The translations under genes were made by a program, and so were the position numbers. The notes under the pieces were generated by a model. That model searched no databases and was not told the DNA's origin. It worked only from the letters and a program-made list of their open reading frames with translations. Positions 8,870 through 24,193 of a stretch of 64,000 nucleotides of DNA are shown here, one piece after another. The stretch is from Rubrivivax sp. (GTDB taxonomy: Bacteria; Pseudomonadota; Gammaproteobacteria; Burkholderiales; Burkholderiaceae_C). How positions within the stretch are numbered: position 1 is the stretch's first letter; each line of letters starts with the position of its first letter. The DNA lies in NCBI GenBank assembly GCA_016707445.1, contig JADJHR010000010.1, positions 189,041 to 253,040 on the forward strand, in the 5' to 3' direction.

Positions 8870-9888
8870 GTCCGCGCCCCTTCGCCCTTGCGCAGCCGGG
8901 CCAGCAGCAACTTGGACAAGGCCAGCACCACGAAGGTGATGAAGAACAGAACCAGGCCGAGGTAGAACAGCGAGGCCTGATGCAGACCGGCACCTGCCTC
9001 GGCAAACTCGTTGGCCAGGGCCGAGGTGATGCTGTTGGCCGCCTCGAACAGCGACAATGACTGCAGCTGGTTGAAATTGCCGATCACGAAAGTCACGGCC
9101 ATAGTTTCGCCCAGGGCTCGCCCCAGCCCGAGCATGATGCCGCCGATCACGCCGGTCTTGGTGTAGGGCAGCACGACCTTGTAGACCACCTCCCAGGTGG
9201 TCGAACCCAGGCCGTAGGCCGATTCCTTGAGCATCGGCGGCGTCACCTCGAACACGTCGCGCATCACGGCGGCGATGAACGGAATCACCATGATGGCCAG
9301 GATGATGCCCGCCGACAGCAATCCGATGCCCACCGGCGGGCCCGAAAACAGGCTGCCGAGCAGTGGCACGCCGCCAAACGCCGATTGCAGCGGTGCCTGC
9401 ACGAAAGTGGCCAGGACCGGCCCGAAGACCAGCAGGCCCCACATGCCGTAGACAATGGACGGAATGGCCGCCAGCAGCTCGATGGCGATACCCAAGGGCC
9501 GCTTGAGCCAGCGCGGCGACATCTCGGTCAGGAACAAGGCGATGCCGAAGCTCACCGGCACTGCGATCAGCAGCGCGATGAACGAGGTCATCAGCGTGCC
9601 GTAGATCATGACCAGGCCGCCATACCTGTCCTGCACCGGATCCCATTCGGCGCTCCACAGAAAGCCGAGGCCGAACTCCCGGATCGCCGGCGCGGCGCCC
9701 ACCAGCAGCGCAGCGATGATGCCCGCCAGCAAGGCCAGCGTGATCCACGCGGCGCCGTGCGCGAGCATCGAAAACACCGCATCGGCCCAGGGTGCAACAC
9801 GGTGCCGGACCGGCAGCCGCCCTTGCGGCGAATCACGCTCCATGGGTTCGGCGGCGTCGAGTGAGGTCGTGATCAGTGTAGCGGGCAT
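8866..9888 (-). CDS. pstC: Phosphate ABC transporter permease PstC
   Basis: A 340-aa inner-membrane permease, partner of PstA. The N-terminal cytoplasmic tail (about 35 residues) precedes the first helix. The characteristic AAIPSIVYGMWGLLVF segment and the EAA loop ESAYGLGSTTWEVV are present. It starts 75 bases after pstS and overlaps pstA by four bases. Confidence 0.96.
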   Translation of the reverse strand: MPATLITTSLDAAEPMERDSPQGRLPVRHRVAPWADAVFSMLAHGAAWITLALLAGIIAALLVGAAPAIREFGLGFLWSAEWDPVQDRYGGLVMIYGTLMTSFIALLIAVPVSFGIALFLTEMSPRWLKRPLGIAIELLAAIPSIVYGMWGLLVFGPVLATFVQAPLQSAFGGVPLLGSLFSGPPVGIGLLSAGIILAIMVIPFIAAVMRDVFEVTPPMLKESAYGLGSTTWEVVYKVVLPYTKTGVIGGIMLGLGRALGETMAVTFVIGNFNQLQSLSLFEAANSITSALANEFAEAGAGLHQASLFYLGLVLFFITFVVLALSKLLLARLRKGEGART

Positions 9889-9963
9889 GGGATCTGCGCC
9901 ATGTCGGGCGACTCAGCGTTGCCAGGGTCGCTAGGGTCGGCAAGGGGCCCGCCGGCCGCCCGC

Positions 9964-11004
9964 TCACGGTAACGACACCGGCCTGCCCGAGCTGCCCCTG
10001 ATCTGCTCGGCCCAGCGCTTTCGAACCAGGTCCTTGACACCGGCCGGCAACGCGACATATTCCAGCTCGGCGGCCGATGGATCGCCGTTGCGATAGGCCC
10101 AGTCGAAGAACTTCAGCACCGTGGTGGCGACCAGCGGCTTGTCCTGCACCTTGTGCATCAGGACGAAGGTGGCACCGGTGATCGGCCAGCTGTCCTTGCC
10201 CGCCTGTTCGGTCAGCACCTGGTGGAACGACTTGGCCCATTCGGCGCCGGCAGCGGCGGCCTTGAAGCTCGCATCGTCGGGCGACACGAACTCGCCGGCC
10301 TGGTTGCGCAACTGCACATGGGCCATCCGGTTTTGCTTGGCGTAGGCGTATTCGACATAGCCGATCGAGTTGGGCAGGCGCTGCACAAAGGCCGACACGC
10401 CTTCGTTGCCCTTGCCCCCGGCCCCGGTGGGCCAGTTCACCGCGGTGCCCTCACCCACCTTGAGCTTCCAGTCGGCGTTGACCTTGGACAGGTAGTTGGT
10501 GAACAAGAAGCTGGTACCCGACCCATCGGCGCGCCGCACCACGGTTATCGCCGCGTCGGGCAGCTTGACGCCCGGATTGAGTGCCACGATGGCGCTGTCG
10601 TTCCACCGGCCCATCTTGCCCAGGTAGATGTCACCCAGAACCTGCCCGGTCAGCCTGATCTGGCCGGCCGTGATGCCGGCAATGTTGACCACCGGCACCA
10701 CGCCGCCGATCACGGTGGGGAACTGAAGCAGGCCGTCCCTGGCCAGTTCGTCATCTTTCAGCGGCGCGTCGCTGGCACCGAAGTCGACCGTCCTGGCCCT
10801 GATCTGCTTGAGGCCGGCGCCCGACCCCACCGACTGGTAGTTGATGCGCGTGCCGGTGCTCTTGTTGTAGGCATCGGCCCACTTGGCGTAGATCGGCGCC
10901 GGGAACGAAGCGCCGGCGCCGGTGGCATCCTGGGCCCGCACGCTGCTGGCCACCAGGCCGAGCGCCAGCACAGGGCCAAGCAGGCGGGGAAGTGGGATGT
11001 TCAT
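9964..11004 (-). CDS. pstS: Phosphate-binding periplasmic protein PstS
   Basis: A 346-aa periplasmic binding protein that captures phosphate for PstCAB. A Sec signal peptide ends near ASSVRAQ (residue 25). The mature protein begins DATGAGASFPAPIY and contains the phosphate-contacting motifs YQSVGSGAG, DFGASDAP and RADGSGTSFLFTNYL. It is the first gene of the seven-gene unit, with a Pho box 53-70 bases upstream. Its AAAGGA ribosome binding site, five bases from the ATG, is enclosed in a strong hairpin. Confidence 0.98.
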   Translation of the reverse strand: MNIPLPRLLGPVLALGLVASSVRAQDATGAGASFPAPIYAKWADAYNKSTGTRINYQSVGSGAGLKQIRARTVDFGASDAPLKDDELARDGLLQFPTVIGGVVPVVNIAGITAGQIRLTGQVLGDIYLGKMGRWNDSAIVALNPGVKLPDAAITVVRRADGSGTSFLFTNYLSKVNADWKLKVGEGTAVNWPTGAGGKGNEGVSAFVQRLPNSIGYVEYAYAKQNRMAHVQLRNQAGEFVSPDDASFKAAAAGAEWAKSFHQVLTEQAGKDSWPITGATFVLMHKVQDKPLVATTVLKFFDWAYRNGDPSAAELEYVALPAGVKDLVRKRWAEQIRGSSGRPVSLP

Positions 11005-11009
11005 GAAGG

Positions 11010-11040
11010 TCCTTTCAGATGTGCCGAGGGTCTGAAAGGA
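11010..11040 (-). promoter_or_regulatory. Hairpin masking the pstS ribosome binding site
   Basis: A perfect 10-bp inverted repeat (11010-11019 with 11031-11040, TCCTTTCAGA/TCTGAAAGGA) encloses an 11-base loop in the pstS leader. On the mRNA, the 3' arm contains the AAAGGA Shine-Dalgarno sequence. The fold would block ribosome access and lies between the Pho box and the start codon. A control function is inference. Confidence 0.65.
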
Positions 11041-11056
11041 ACTGTAGAGACCGACT

Positions 11057-11074
11057 GTGACGGCCGCGTGACAG
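11057..11074 (-). promoter_or_regulatory. Pho box (PhoB operator) upstream of pstS
   Basis: On the minus strand the sequence reads CTGTCAC GCGG CCGTCAC: two 7-base direct repeats separated by 4 bases, matching the PhoB half-site CTGTCAY with one mismatch in the second repeat. It lies about 53 bases upstream of the pstS ATG, where the -35 region of a PhoB-activated promoter would be. Confidence 0.8.
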
Positions 11075-11139
11075 GGCGCCGCGGCTGTTGGCCCACACCG
11101 CAGTGCACCCCATCGGGTGCTGGCGCTGGCCGCGCCGGT

Positions 11140-12470
<1,331 letters not shown>

Positions 12471-12577
12471 GGTCTCATCCTCGCCGCGGAATTGTCAGCG
12501 CAGGCTCGTGGCCACCCGTGGCAACCATGATGCTGTTTTCGTGACCGGTTGTGCAGGGACACCCGCAGCGGCGGCAG

Positions 12578-12610
12578 AAAAAGCGACGGGGCCCGAAGGC
12601 CCCGCATCGC
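12578..12610 (-). terminator. Intrinsic terminator of ftsH
   Basis: On the minus strand GGGGCC-TTCG-GGCCCC (12588-12603), with further pairing of the flanking GCGA/TCGC, is followed by TTTTT (12578-12582). It lies 13-45 bases after the ftsH stop and separates ftsH from glmM transcription. Confidence 0.88.
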
Positions 12611-12622
12611 GGCAGCACCCGG

Positions 12623-14526
<1,904 letters not shown>

Positions 14527-14653
14527 TGCGACTCCTGGATCTCGCTGCGTCCGGCACGGCGGTGACAACATGTCCCATCCGAATGCCGGCAACGCGCGGA
14601 CCCCGTCGATATGGGCCCGATTCTATTTCAGTCAAGAGTTTCAAGCCCTTGAA

Positions 14654-15370
14654 TCAGGGGGATTCCCCGTCGTTCTGTGCGGCGGATCGGTCACGCTGAA
14701 CCGGTATCAGACCGATGCCGACGAGAAAGGTTTCCGCCGAGCGGTCACGCGAGGCCTTGGGCTTGTGCGCCTTGACGACACGAAAGCTGCGTCTGAAGCG
14801 CTCGACCAGCTGGTTGTAGCCGCTGCCGTGAAAGACCTTGGCCACCAGTGCCCCTTGCGGTCGCAGGTGCTTTTCGCAGAAGTCGACGGCCAGTTCGACC
14901 AGATCGGCCATGCGTGCCGAGTCGACCGACGCGATGCCTGACAGATTGGGCGCCATGTCCGAGACCACGACATCGACCGCGCGGCCCGCCAGCGCCTGCT
15001 CGAGCGCCTGCAGCACCGCGTCCTCGCGGAAATCGCCCTGCAGGAACTGCACGCCGTCGATCGGTTCCATCGGCAGCAAGTCGAGCGCGATCAGCGTGCC
15101 GTCAAGCGCACCCGTCGCAGCGCCACCGACCCCGGCCAGCTTGGGGGCGAAGCGTCGGCGCAGGTACTGGCTCCAGGCGCCGGGCGCGGCACCGAGGTCC
15201 ACCACCACCTGCCCCGCACGCAGCAGGCGGTGTGCTTCGTCGATCTCCTTGAGCTTGTAGACGGCGCGCGCCCGATAGCCTTCGGCCTGGGCCTGACGCA
15301 CGTACGGATCGGTCAGGTGATCGTGCAGCCAGGCCTTGTTGATCTTGTTGCTGCGGGACTTGATCTTCAT
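14654..15370 (-). CDS. rlmE: 23S rRNA 2'-O-methyltransferase RlmE (FtsJ)
   Basis: A 238-aa SAM-dependent enzyme that methylates the 2'-OH of U2552 in the 23S A loop late in 50S assembly. It begins MKIKSRSNKINKAWLHDHL. The SAM site VVDLGAAPGAWSQYL and the catalytic K-D-K-E set are visible: Lys in RARAVYKLKEID, Asp in VVSDMAPNLSG, Lys in GALVAKVF and Glu in SAETFLVG. It lies upstream of ftsH on the same strand, the conserved rlmE-ftsH pair, with a 127-base gap. Its start is only 18 bases from the divergent yhbY start. Confidence 0.96.
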   Translation of the reverse strand: MKIKSRSNKINKAWLHDHLTDPYVRQAQAEGYRARAVYKLKEIDEAHRLLRAGQVVVDLGAAPGAWSQYLRRRFAPKLAGVGGAATGALDGTLIALDLLPMEPIDGVQFLQGDFREDAVLQALEQALAGRAVDVVVSDMAPNLSGIASVDSARMADLVELAVDFCEKHLRPQGALVAKVFHGSGYNQLVERFRRSFRVVKAHKPKASRDRSAETFLVGIGLIPVQRDRSAAQNDGESP

Positions 15371-15388
15371 CGCAGGGATAATACGAGG

Positions 15389-15862
15389 ATGCCCTGCCTG
15401 AACCTGACCCCCGCCGAGCGCAAAGACAAGCGCGGCCTGGCCCATCACCTCGACCCGGTGGTGATGATCGGCAACGATGGCCTGACCACCGCCGTCGAGC
15501 GCGAGGTCGATCTGGCGCTGAAGGCCCACGGCCTGATCAAGGTGCGCATGTTCAGCGACGAACGCAGCACACGCGAAGCCGCCCTGCAGCAACTGGCCGA
15601 CACGCTGGGTGCGGCCGCGGTCCAGCACATCGGCAAGCTGCTGGTGCTGTGGCGGCCGCCCGAGGCCAAGGACAAGCCCGTACGCGAAGACCGCAAGGCC
15701 GGCCCGCGCATGGTGACGATCGTCAAACCCAGCAAGAGTGCAACGCGGCGCCCCACGGTGTCCAAGGTCAAGGTACCGGGCAATCAGCGCGTCACCTCGG
15801 GTGGGCTCATCAAACGGGCTCGTCCGCTGCAGCGATCGGCGAAGAAGCGTTCGCCAGCCTAG
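15389..15862 (+). CDS. yhbY: YhbY-family RNA-binding protein
   Basis: A 157-aa protein with an N-terminal CRS1/YhbY (CRM) domain of about 95 residues, including the loop MIGNDGLTTAV (in the position of the family's GxxG) and the basic strand HGLIKVRMF. YhbY associates with pre-50S ribosomal subunits. A basic C-terminal extension of about 55 residues (KPSKSATRRP and following) is longer than in E. coli YhbY (97 aa). It is divergent from rlmE, another 50S biogenesis gene. The start codons are 18 bases apart, so each promoter must overlap the other gene's 5' end. A GATAAT-like -10 at about 15376 would make this mRNA nearly leaderless. Confidence 0.88.
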   Translation: MPCLNLTPAERKDKRGLAHHLDPVVMIGNDGLTTAVEREVDLALKAHGLIKVRMFSDERSTREAALQQLADTLGAAAVQHIGKLLVLWRPPEAKDKPVREDRKAGPRMVTIVKPSKSATRRPTVSKVKVPGNQRVTSGGLIKRARPLQRSAKKRSPA

Positions 15863-16446
15863 CTCTCTGCGGTCGCGTCGGTGATCAGCTCGCCGTAGTT
15901 GAACAGATCCTGCTGAGCAAGTTGCCGGCGTCCCGGGTGCCGGCGAAGGCCCTGAAGCGGTTTTCGCACCAGATCCGCATCAGCGCGGCGCACACGCTGA
16001 AATTGCCGCCGCTGCCGAAGCGCACGTTCGAAGCTGCGATGCGTCAAGAAGGCGTTGTCCACCAGTACCTGTACCAGCACCTCACCATCGACGACGAGGC
16101 GACCGACGGCAGGAAGACCCGCAACGAGTTCAGCGTCAGGTACCTGCTGCAGCATGGCCGGCAAGGTGACCCGGTCGGCGAACTGCAAGCCCGGCGGCAG
16201 CGACGACAGGATGCTGCTCTCGATCGACTTGCCGGTTTCGTTCAGGCGCTGCTCGATGATGCGGGTGGCCGTCGCGCGGTACTTGAAGTGGTTCAGCAGC
16301 CCTGCCATTCCGACCGCAAAGGCGCCCACCGCCACCGCCACGGCACTCATCCTGCGTTGTGTCGAACCCAGGATCGGCCACTTCTGCCAAACCTGTTCCC
16401 CCCGACCCCCGATGATGGAAGCTGGCACTGGGCTTTCACCACACAT
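15859..16446 (-). CDS. Hypothetical membrane-anchored protein, sensor-like N-terminus
   Basis: An open frame of 195 codons convergent with yhbY, their stops overlapping at 15859-15862. Around residues 33-51 there is one hydrophobic segment, MSAVAVAVGAFAVGMAGLLN, followed by HFKYRATATRIIEQRLNETGKSIES. That arrangement resembles the start of HAMP or sensor proteins with an extracytoplasmic domain. The last 90 residues are rich in Arg and Gln, look unlike a folded sensor domain, and could come from a frameshift or deletion. A more conservative start would be the ATG at about 16350. I do not recognise the family with confidence. Confidence 0.35.
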   Translation of the reverse strand: MCGESPVPASIIGGRGEQVWQKWPILGSTQRRMSAVAVAVGAFAVGMAGLLNHFKYRATATRIIEQRLNETGKSIESSILSSLPPGLQFADRVTLPAMLQQVPDAELVAGLPAVGRLVVDGEVLVQVLVDNAFLTHRSFERALRQRRQFQRVRRADADLVRKPLQGLRRHPGRRQLAQQDLFNYGELITDATAES

Positions 16447-16648
16447 TCATCGGTGGGGAAGCCTCAAGCCAGACACCAGAACTGACGAAATCCCCGCCAC
16501 GGCTCCGCCATCGATGTGCGGGCCCGGGCGGGCCGCTGTGCCGCGATCCTGCCCTTCACCAGGACGAACGACCGCCCTTCATGGACACGCCCATGCGCTG
16601 CGCTGCAAGCCGGCTGACCGCTGCATCGATCCCGCCCGAGAGGACGAC

Positions 16649-17803
16649 ATGAAGCGTGTGCTCAGCGTGGTGCCGCATGACGCACTGGCCGGCGACAGCA
16701 TGCCGGACGAACGCTTCGATCCGGCCTGGGAGCCGGCGCCGCGCCTGCCCCGGCGCGAAATCTCGAACTGGAGCCAGTACATGGCGATTGCCAGTCAGGT
16801 GGTCGGCCGCTTCCATGGTCAGTTCAGGCTCGAGCGCTTCGACTACCTACATCCCGAATCGCTGCAGCCGGCCACACCGCGCCGGCTGCGCAAGCCGTAC
16901 AAGGCAAGCGTCGCCTACGCCGACTGGGGCCCGCCGAACGCCCCGGTGCTGCTGTGTTGCGGCGGCGTGGCCAATGTCGCGATGCGCTTCAACTACCTGG
17001 CGTCGGACCTGGCCGACCACTTTCGCATCGTCTGCATGGACTGGCTGGGCCGCGGGCGATCGGGCTGGCTGGCCGACGAAGGCGACTATTCGCTGCCCAC
17101 CTATGTCGAGCAACTGCGTCAGCTGATCATGCACCTGGGCGGACGCCCGGTGATCATGCTGGGCTCGTCGATGGGCGGCAGCGCTGCCATCGAACTCATC
17201 GACAGGCACCCGGGCCTGGTGGCGCGGCTGATCCTCAACGATGTCGGCCCGCACATCCCGGCCCAGCGGCGCAAGCGCCGCGCCGAGACCATTGCACGGC
17301 ACTTCGTCTTTCACACGCCGTCTGAACTGCTGCGCAAGGTGGGTGCCTCGCACAAGAATGACGGCCCGCTGGCCGACGACGTCCGCTTCAATCTGACGTT
17401 TCACCAGACACGCTGGTCTGAAGATGACGGCGGTCGCATCTACCGCCACGACGTGCGCGCGTTGCAGGCCTACCGCCACGACGCCCAGCGCAGCCTGCAG
17501 CAATGGCGCCAGTGGCGCCAGGTGAACTGCCCGACGCTGCTGATTCACGGCCTGCTGTCCGACACGCTGCTGCCACCGACCATCGATCGCATGTGCCGCG
17601 GCAAGCCGATCACGGTGATGCACGTGCCCGACACCGGCCACTCGCCCCTGCTGGCCGATCGCAACCAGACCTGGTTCATCCGCGGGTGGCTGCTGGGTTC
17701 GCAAGCGGCCGCCGGCAGCTGGTCGGTGATGCATGCGCCACCGCGTGAACCCTACGCGGGCAACCCGGTGCATTTCGCACCCGTTGAAGCGCTCAACGCA
17801 TGA
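16649..17803 (+). CDS. Alpha/beta-hydrolase fold protein
   Basis: A 384-aa protein with a canonical alpha/beta-hydrolase core from about residue 100. An oxyanion-type strand VLLCCGGVAN is followed by VCMDWLGRGRSGW, the nucleophile elbow GSSMGG (Ser 174), an acidic residue after LLIHGLLSDTLLPP and a His in VPDTGHSP near the C-terminus. No signal peptide is seen, so it is probably cytoplasmic. About 90 N-terminal residues precede the core and are unassigned. AGAGGA lies upstream of the ATG at 16649. The stop overlaps the start of the next gene (ATGA, 17800-17803), so the two are probably translated together. The substrate is unknown. Confidence 0.82.
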   Translation: MKRVLSVVPHDALAGDSMPDERFDPAWEPAPRLPRREISNWSQYMAIASQVVGRFHGQFRLERFDYLHPESLQPATPRRLRKPYKASVAYADWGPPNAPVLLCCGGVANVAMRFNYLASDLADHFRIVCMDWLGRGRSGWLADEGDYSLPTYVEQLRQLIMHLGGRPVIMLGSSMGGSAAIELIDRHPGLVARLILNDVGPHIPAQRRKRRAETIARHFVFHTPSELLRKVGASHKNDGPLADDVRFNLTFHQTRWSEDDGGRIYRHDVRALQAYRHDAQRSLQQWRQWRQVNCPTLLIHGLLSDTLLPPTIDRMCRGKPITVMHVPDTGHSPLLADRNQTWFIRGWLLGSQAAAGSWSVMHAPPREPYAGNPVHFAPVEALNA

Positions 17804-18408
17804 CTTCGCCTGACATCCCGCACCAAGCAAAGGTGGCGGCCGGCCGCAGCCGGCAGCGGCTGCTGATCGTGCGCCATGGCGCCACGGCACCCAACCAGGC
17901 CGGGCTGCGCTGCGGCGGCGACCTCGACCCGCCGCTGACCGAGGCCGGCCGCCGACAGGTCATCGAAGTCGCACGGCGGCTGGCGGCGCAGCCCGAACGC
18001 ATCGACCTGATCGTCTGCAGCGACCTGCAGCGCACGCGCGAGTCGGCGGCCATCGTGCGTGCTGCGCTGGGCATGGTCGAGCTGCGCCTGGTGCCCGCGT
18101 TTCGCGAGCGCCGCCTGGGCGGCTGGAACCTGCGTCCGCTGGCCGAGACCGAGTCCATGCTGGCCGCCGGCGAAACGCCGCCCGGCGGTGAATCGCGCGA
18201 TGCCTTTGCGCAGCGTGTTCGTGCCGGCCTGCAGCAGATCGCCCCGGCGCTGAACCGACGCGTGCTGCTGGTGGCCAGCAAGGGCGTCGGCCGTGTGCTG
18301 CGCGAGCTGGCGGGCGAACCGGCCGCGGCGCCGATGGCCAACGCCGAACTGCTTGAGCTGAGCTTCGAGTTGCACTGCCTCACCCAGACTTCGGTGGGTG
18401 CCGCATGA
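17800..18408 (+). CDS. Histidine phosphatase superfamily protein lacking the second histidine
   Basis: A 202-aa phosphoglycerate-mutase-like protein. The catalytic N-terminal motif LLIVRHGATAPNQAG is intact, with the RHG histidine at residue 26, and the LTEAGRRQ and CSDLQRTRESA segments are typical. In the usual VSHGG position, however, it reads VASKGVGRVL, so the second catalytic His is replaced by Lys. Catalysis may be impaired or altered. It is coupled to the upstream hydrolase by a 4-base overlap. Its 3' end faces the DUF4149 gene across 69 bases. Confidence 0.8.
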   Translation: MTSPDIPHQAKVAAGRSRQRLLIVRHGATAPNQAGLRCGGDLDPPLTEAGRRQVIEVARRLAAQPERIDLIVCSDLQRTRESAAIVRAALGMVELRLVPAFRERRLGGWNLRPLAETESMLAAGETPPGGESRDAFAQRVRAGLQQIAPALNRRVLLVASKGVGRVLRELAGEPAAAPMANAELLELSFELHCLTQTSVGAA

Positions 18409-18477
18409 AAGTGCCGTTGCTACTGCGTCCCCTCGTGGGCCCTGCGCCCGCGGAACCGATCGCGATCGACGCGCTGA

Positions 18478-18928
18478 TCAGGCTGCCGTGCTGCGCCATG
18501 CCAGTGCAGCGACCAGCAGCAGCTTGATGCCGAACAGCGCCATGCTGGCGCCATGCAGCTGCGCAAAGCTCAGCATGGTCAGCCCGGCGCGTGCCGCCGG
18601 CAGTTGCGTCTGCACCGCGAAGTAGCCGCCCAGCGTGCACAGCAAGGTGCCCAACAGCAGGATCATCTCGGTACTCAGCATCGACCCCTTGCCACTGGCC
18701 GCGGCGCGCTGCGCGCGCGCACGCCTCGAACAGCCACAGGAGCAGCGCCAGCGCCACGCTGATCCAGGCTTCCTGCAGAAAGACCCGGCCGTTCACGCGC
18801 CCGGCGTCAGCCGGTGCGAGCAGTGCAAACGGCGCTGGTGCGGCGACGAAGGCCACACACAGCAGCACGCCCAGCCACACCGGTGGCAACAGCCGTCTCA
18901 GCCTTTCGACCGCTGCAGCGCGCGCCAC
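18478..18928 (-). CDS. DUF4149-type membrane protein with a frameshift
   Basis: A small integral membrane protein of about 149 aa with four hydrophobic helices. It starts from a GTG at 18928, two bases after the greA stop, and reads MARAAAVERLRRLLPP, then LPPVWLGVLLCVAFVAAPAP. The frame is broken near 18705-18720, in a GCGCGCGCG tract where one base seems extra. The second half (MILLLGTLLCTLGGYF onward, ending RSTAA) continues in the next frame. Its length after correction and its place behind greA agree with the DUF4149 family, whose function is unknown. The dinucleotide-like GC tract makes a sequencing error plausible. Confidence 0.65.
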
Positions 18929-18930
18929 GG

Positions 18931-19407
18931 TCAGACGTAGCGCACGCCGACGATCTCCCAGTGGTGCAGACCGCCGGGCGCCTGCACCTCGGCCACATCA
19001 CCGGCCTCCTTGCCGATCAAGGCACGCGCGATCGGGCTGCTGATCGAGATCAGGCCCAGCTTCAGGTCGGCCTCGTCGTCGCCGACGATCTGATAGGTGA
19101 CCTGCTTGCCGCTGCCTTCGTCTTCCAGTTCGACCGTGCTGCCGAACACCACCTTGCCGCCGGCGTCGATGCTGCCGGGATCGATGACCTGGGCCGCGGC
19201 CAGCTTGGACTCGAGCTCTTTGATGCGGCCCTCGATGAAGCCCTGCTTGTCCTTGGCCGCTTCGTATTCGGCGTTCTCCGACAGGTCGCCCTGGGCGCGG
19301 GCCTCGGCGATCGCCTGGATCACGGCGTGGCGTTCGACGGACTTCAGCCGATGCAGTTCTTCCTTGAGCTTCTCGGCGCCGCGGCGGGTGAGTGGAATGG
19401 TGGCCAT
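18931..19407 (-). CDS. greA: Transcription elongation factor GreA
   Basis: A 158-aa factor that enters the secondary channel of RNA polymerase and stimulates cleavage of backtracked RNA. It begins MATIPLTRRGAEKLKEEL. The N-terminal coiled coil (about residues 10-75) carries the catalytic acidic tip in GDLSENAEYEAAKD. The C-terminal FKBP-like domain includes SPIARALIGKEAGDVAEV. It follows carB on the minus strand after 93 bases, and a GTG-started DUF4149 gene follows two bases after its stop. The frame is open upstream of 19407, but the ATG fits the family start. Confidence 0.97.
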   Translation of the reverse strand: MATIPLTRRGAEKLKEELHRLKSVERHAVIQAIAEARAQGDLSENAEYEAAKDKQGFIEGRIKELESKLAAAQVIDPGSIDAGGKVVFGSTVELEDEGSGKQVTYQIVGDDEADLKLGLISISSPIARALIGKEAGDVAEVQAPGGLHHWEIVGVRYV

Positions 19408-19440
19408 GTCGTGCGTCTTCGAGCGGAGGCAAAAGTGAAT

Positions 19441-19483
19441 CCGCCGCAGGCTGCCCGTGGAGGGGGCAAGCGAACTGCGGCGG
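19441..19483. other. Intercistronic inverted repeat between carB and greA
   Basis: CCGCCGCAG (19441-19449) and CTGCGGCGG (19475-19483) form a perfect 9-bp inverted repeat with a 25-base loop. There is no T tract, so it is not a classical terminator. It may stabilise or process the carAB-greA transcript. Confidence 0.5.
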
Positions 19484-19500
19484 CGCAAGGGGGTGCCAGT

Positions 19501-22755
<3,255 letters not shown>

Positions 22756-22833
22756 ATCGGGTCCGGGATGCGGGTGCGGGTGTTCCTGTGCGGCACCGTG
22801 GCCGCGGGCAGCGGCCGGTGCCAGCGGCCCAGG

Positions 22834-24021
<1,188 letters not shown>

Positions 24022-24150
24022 GAGAAGAACTCCGGATTCGCGCGCCCAGCTTCGACCCGTTCGCTGAGTCTTCGGGTGTGAATCCGAGGGAAGACCGAAG
24101 TCGGACGTTCGCTAGGCAGCGGTGTTGACGGGTAAACCCTGCAGATTGTA
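24022..24150 (-). promoter_or_regulatory. carA leader with a TACAAT -10 element
   Basis: On the minus strand TACAAT (24145-24150) could be the -10 of the carAB promoter, giving a leader of about 117 bases. No good -35 is visible. The leader contains the direct repeat AGCGAACG and pairable segments GTCTTC/GAAGAC around CTCGGATTCACACCC, so a structured leader is possible. No convincing leader peptide is seen. Confidence 0.4.
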
Positions 24151-24193
24151 GCGGCCCGGGCGGCGGCCACCCGGGTGCCACCTAGACTCTGGC

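Noticed and set aside
24022..24150. A leader peptide upstream of carA
   Set aside because: The short frames lack both a run of regulatory codons and a ribosome binding site followed by a terminator-antiterminator pair.
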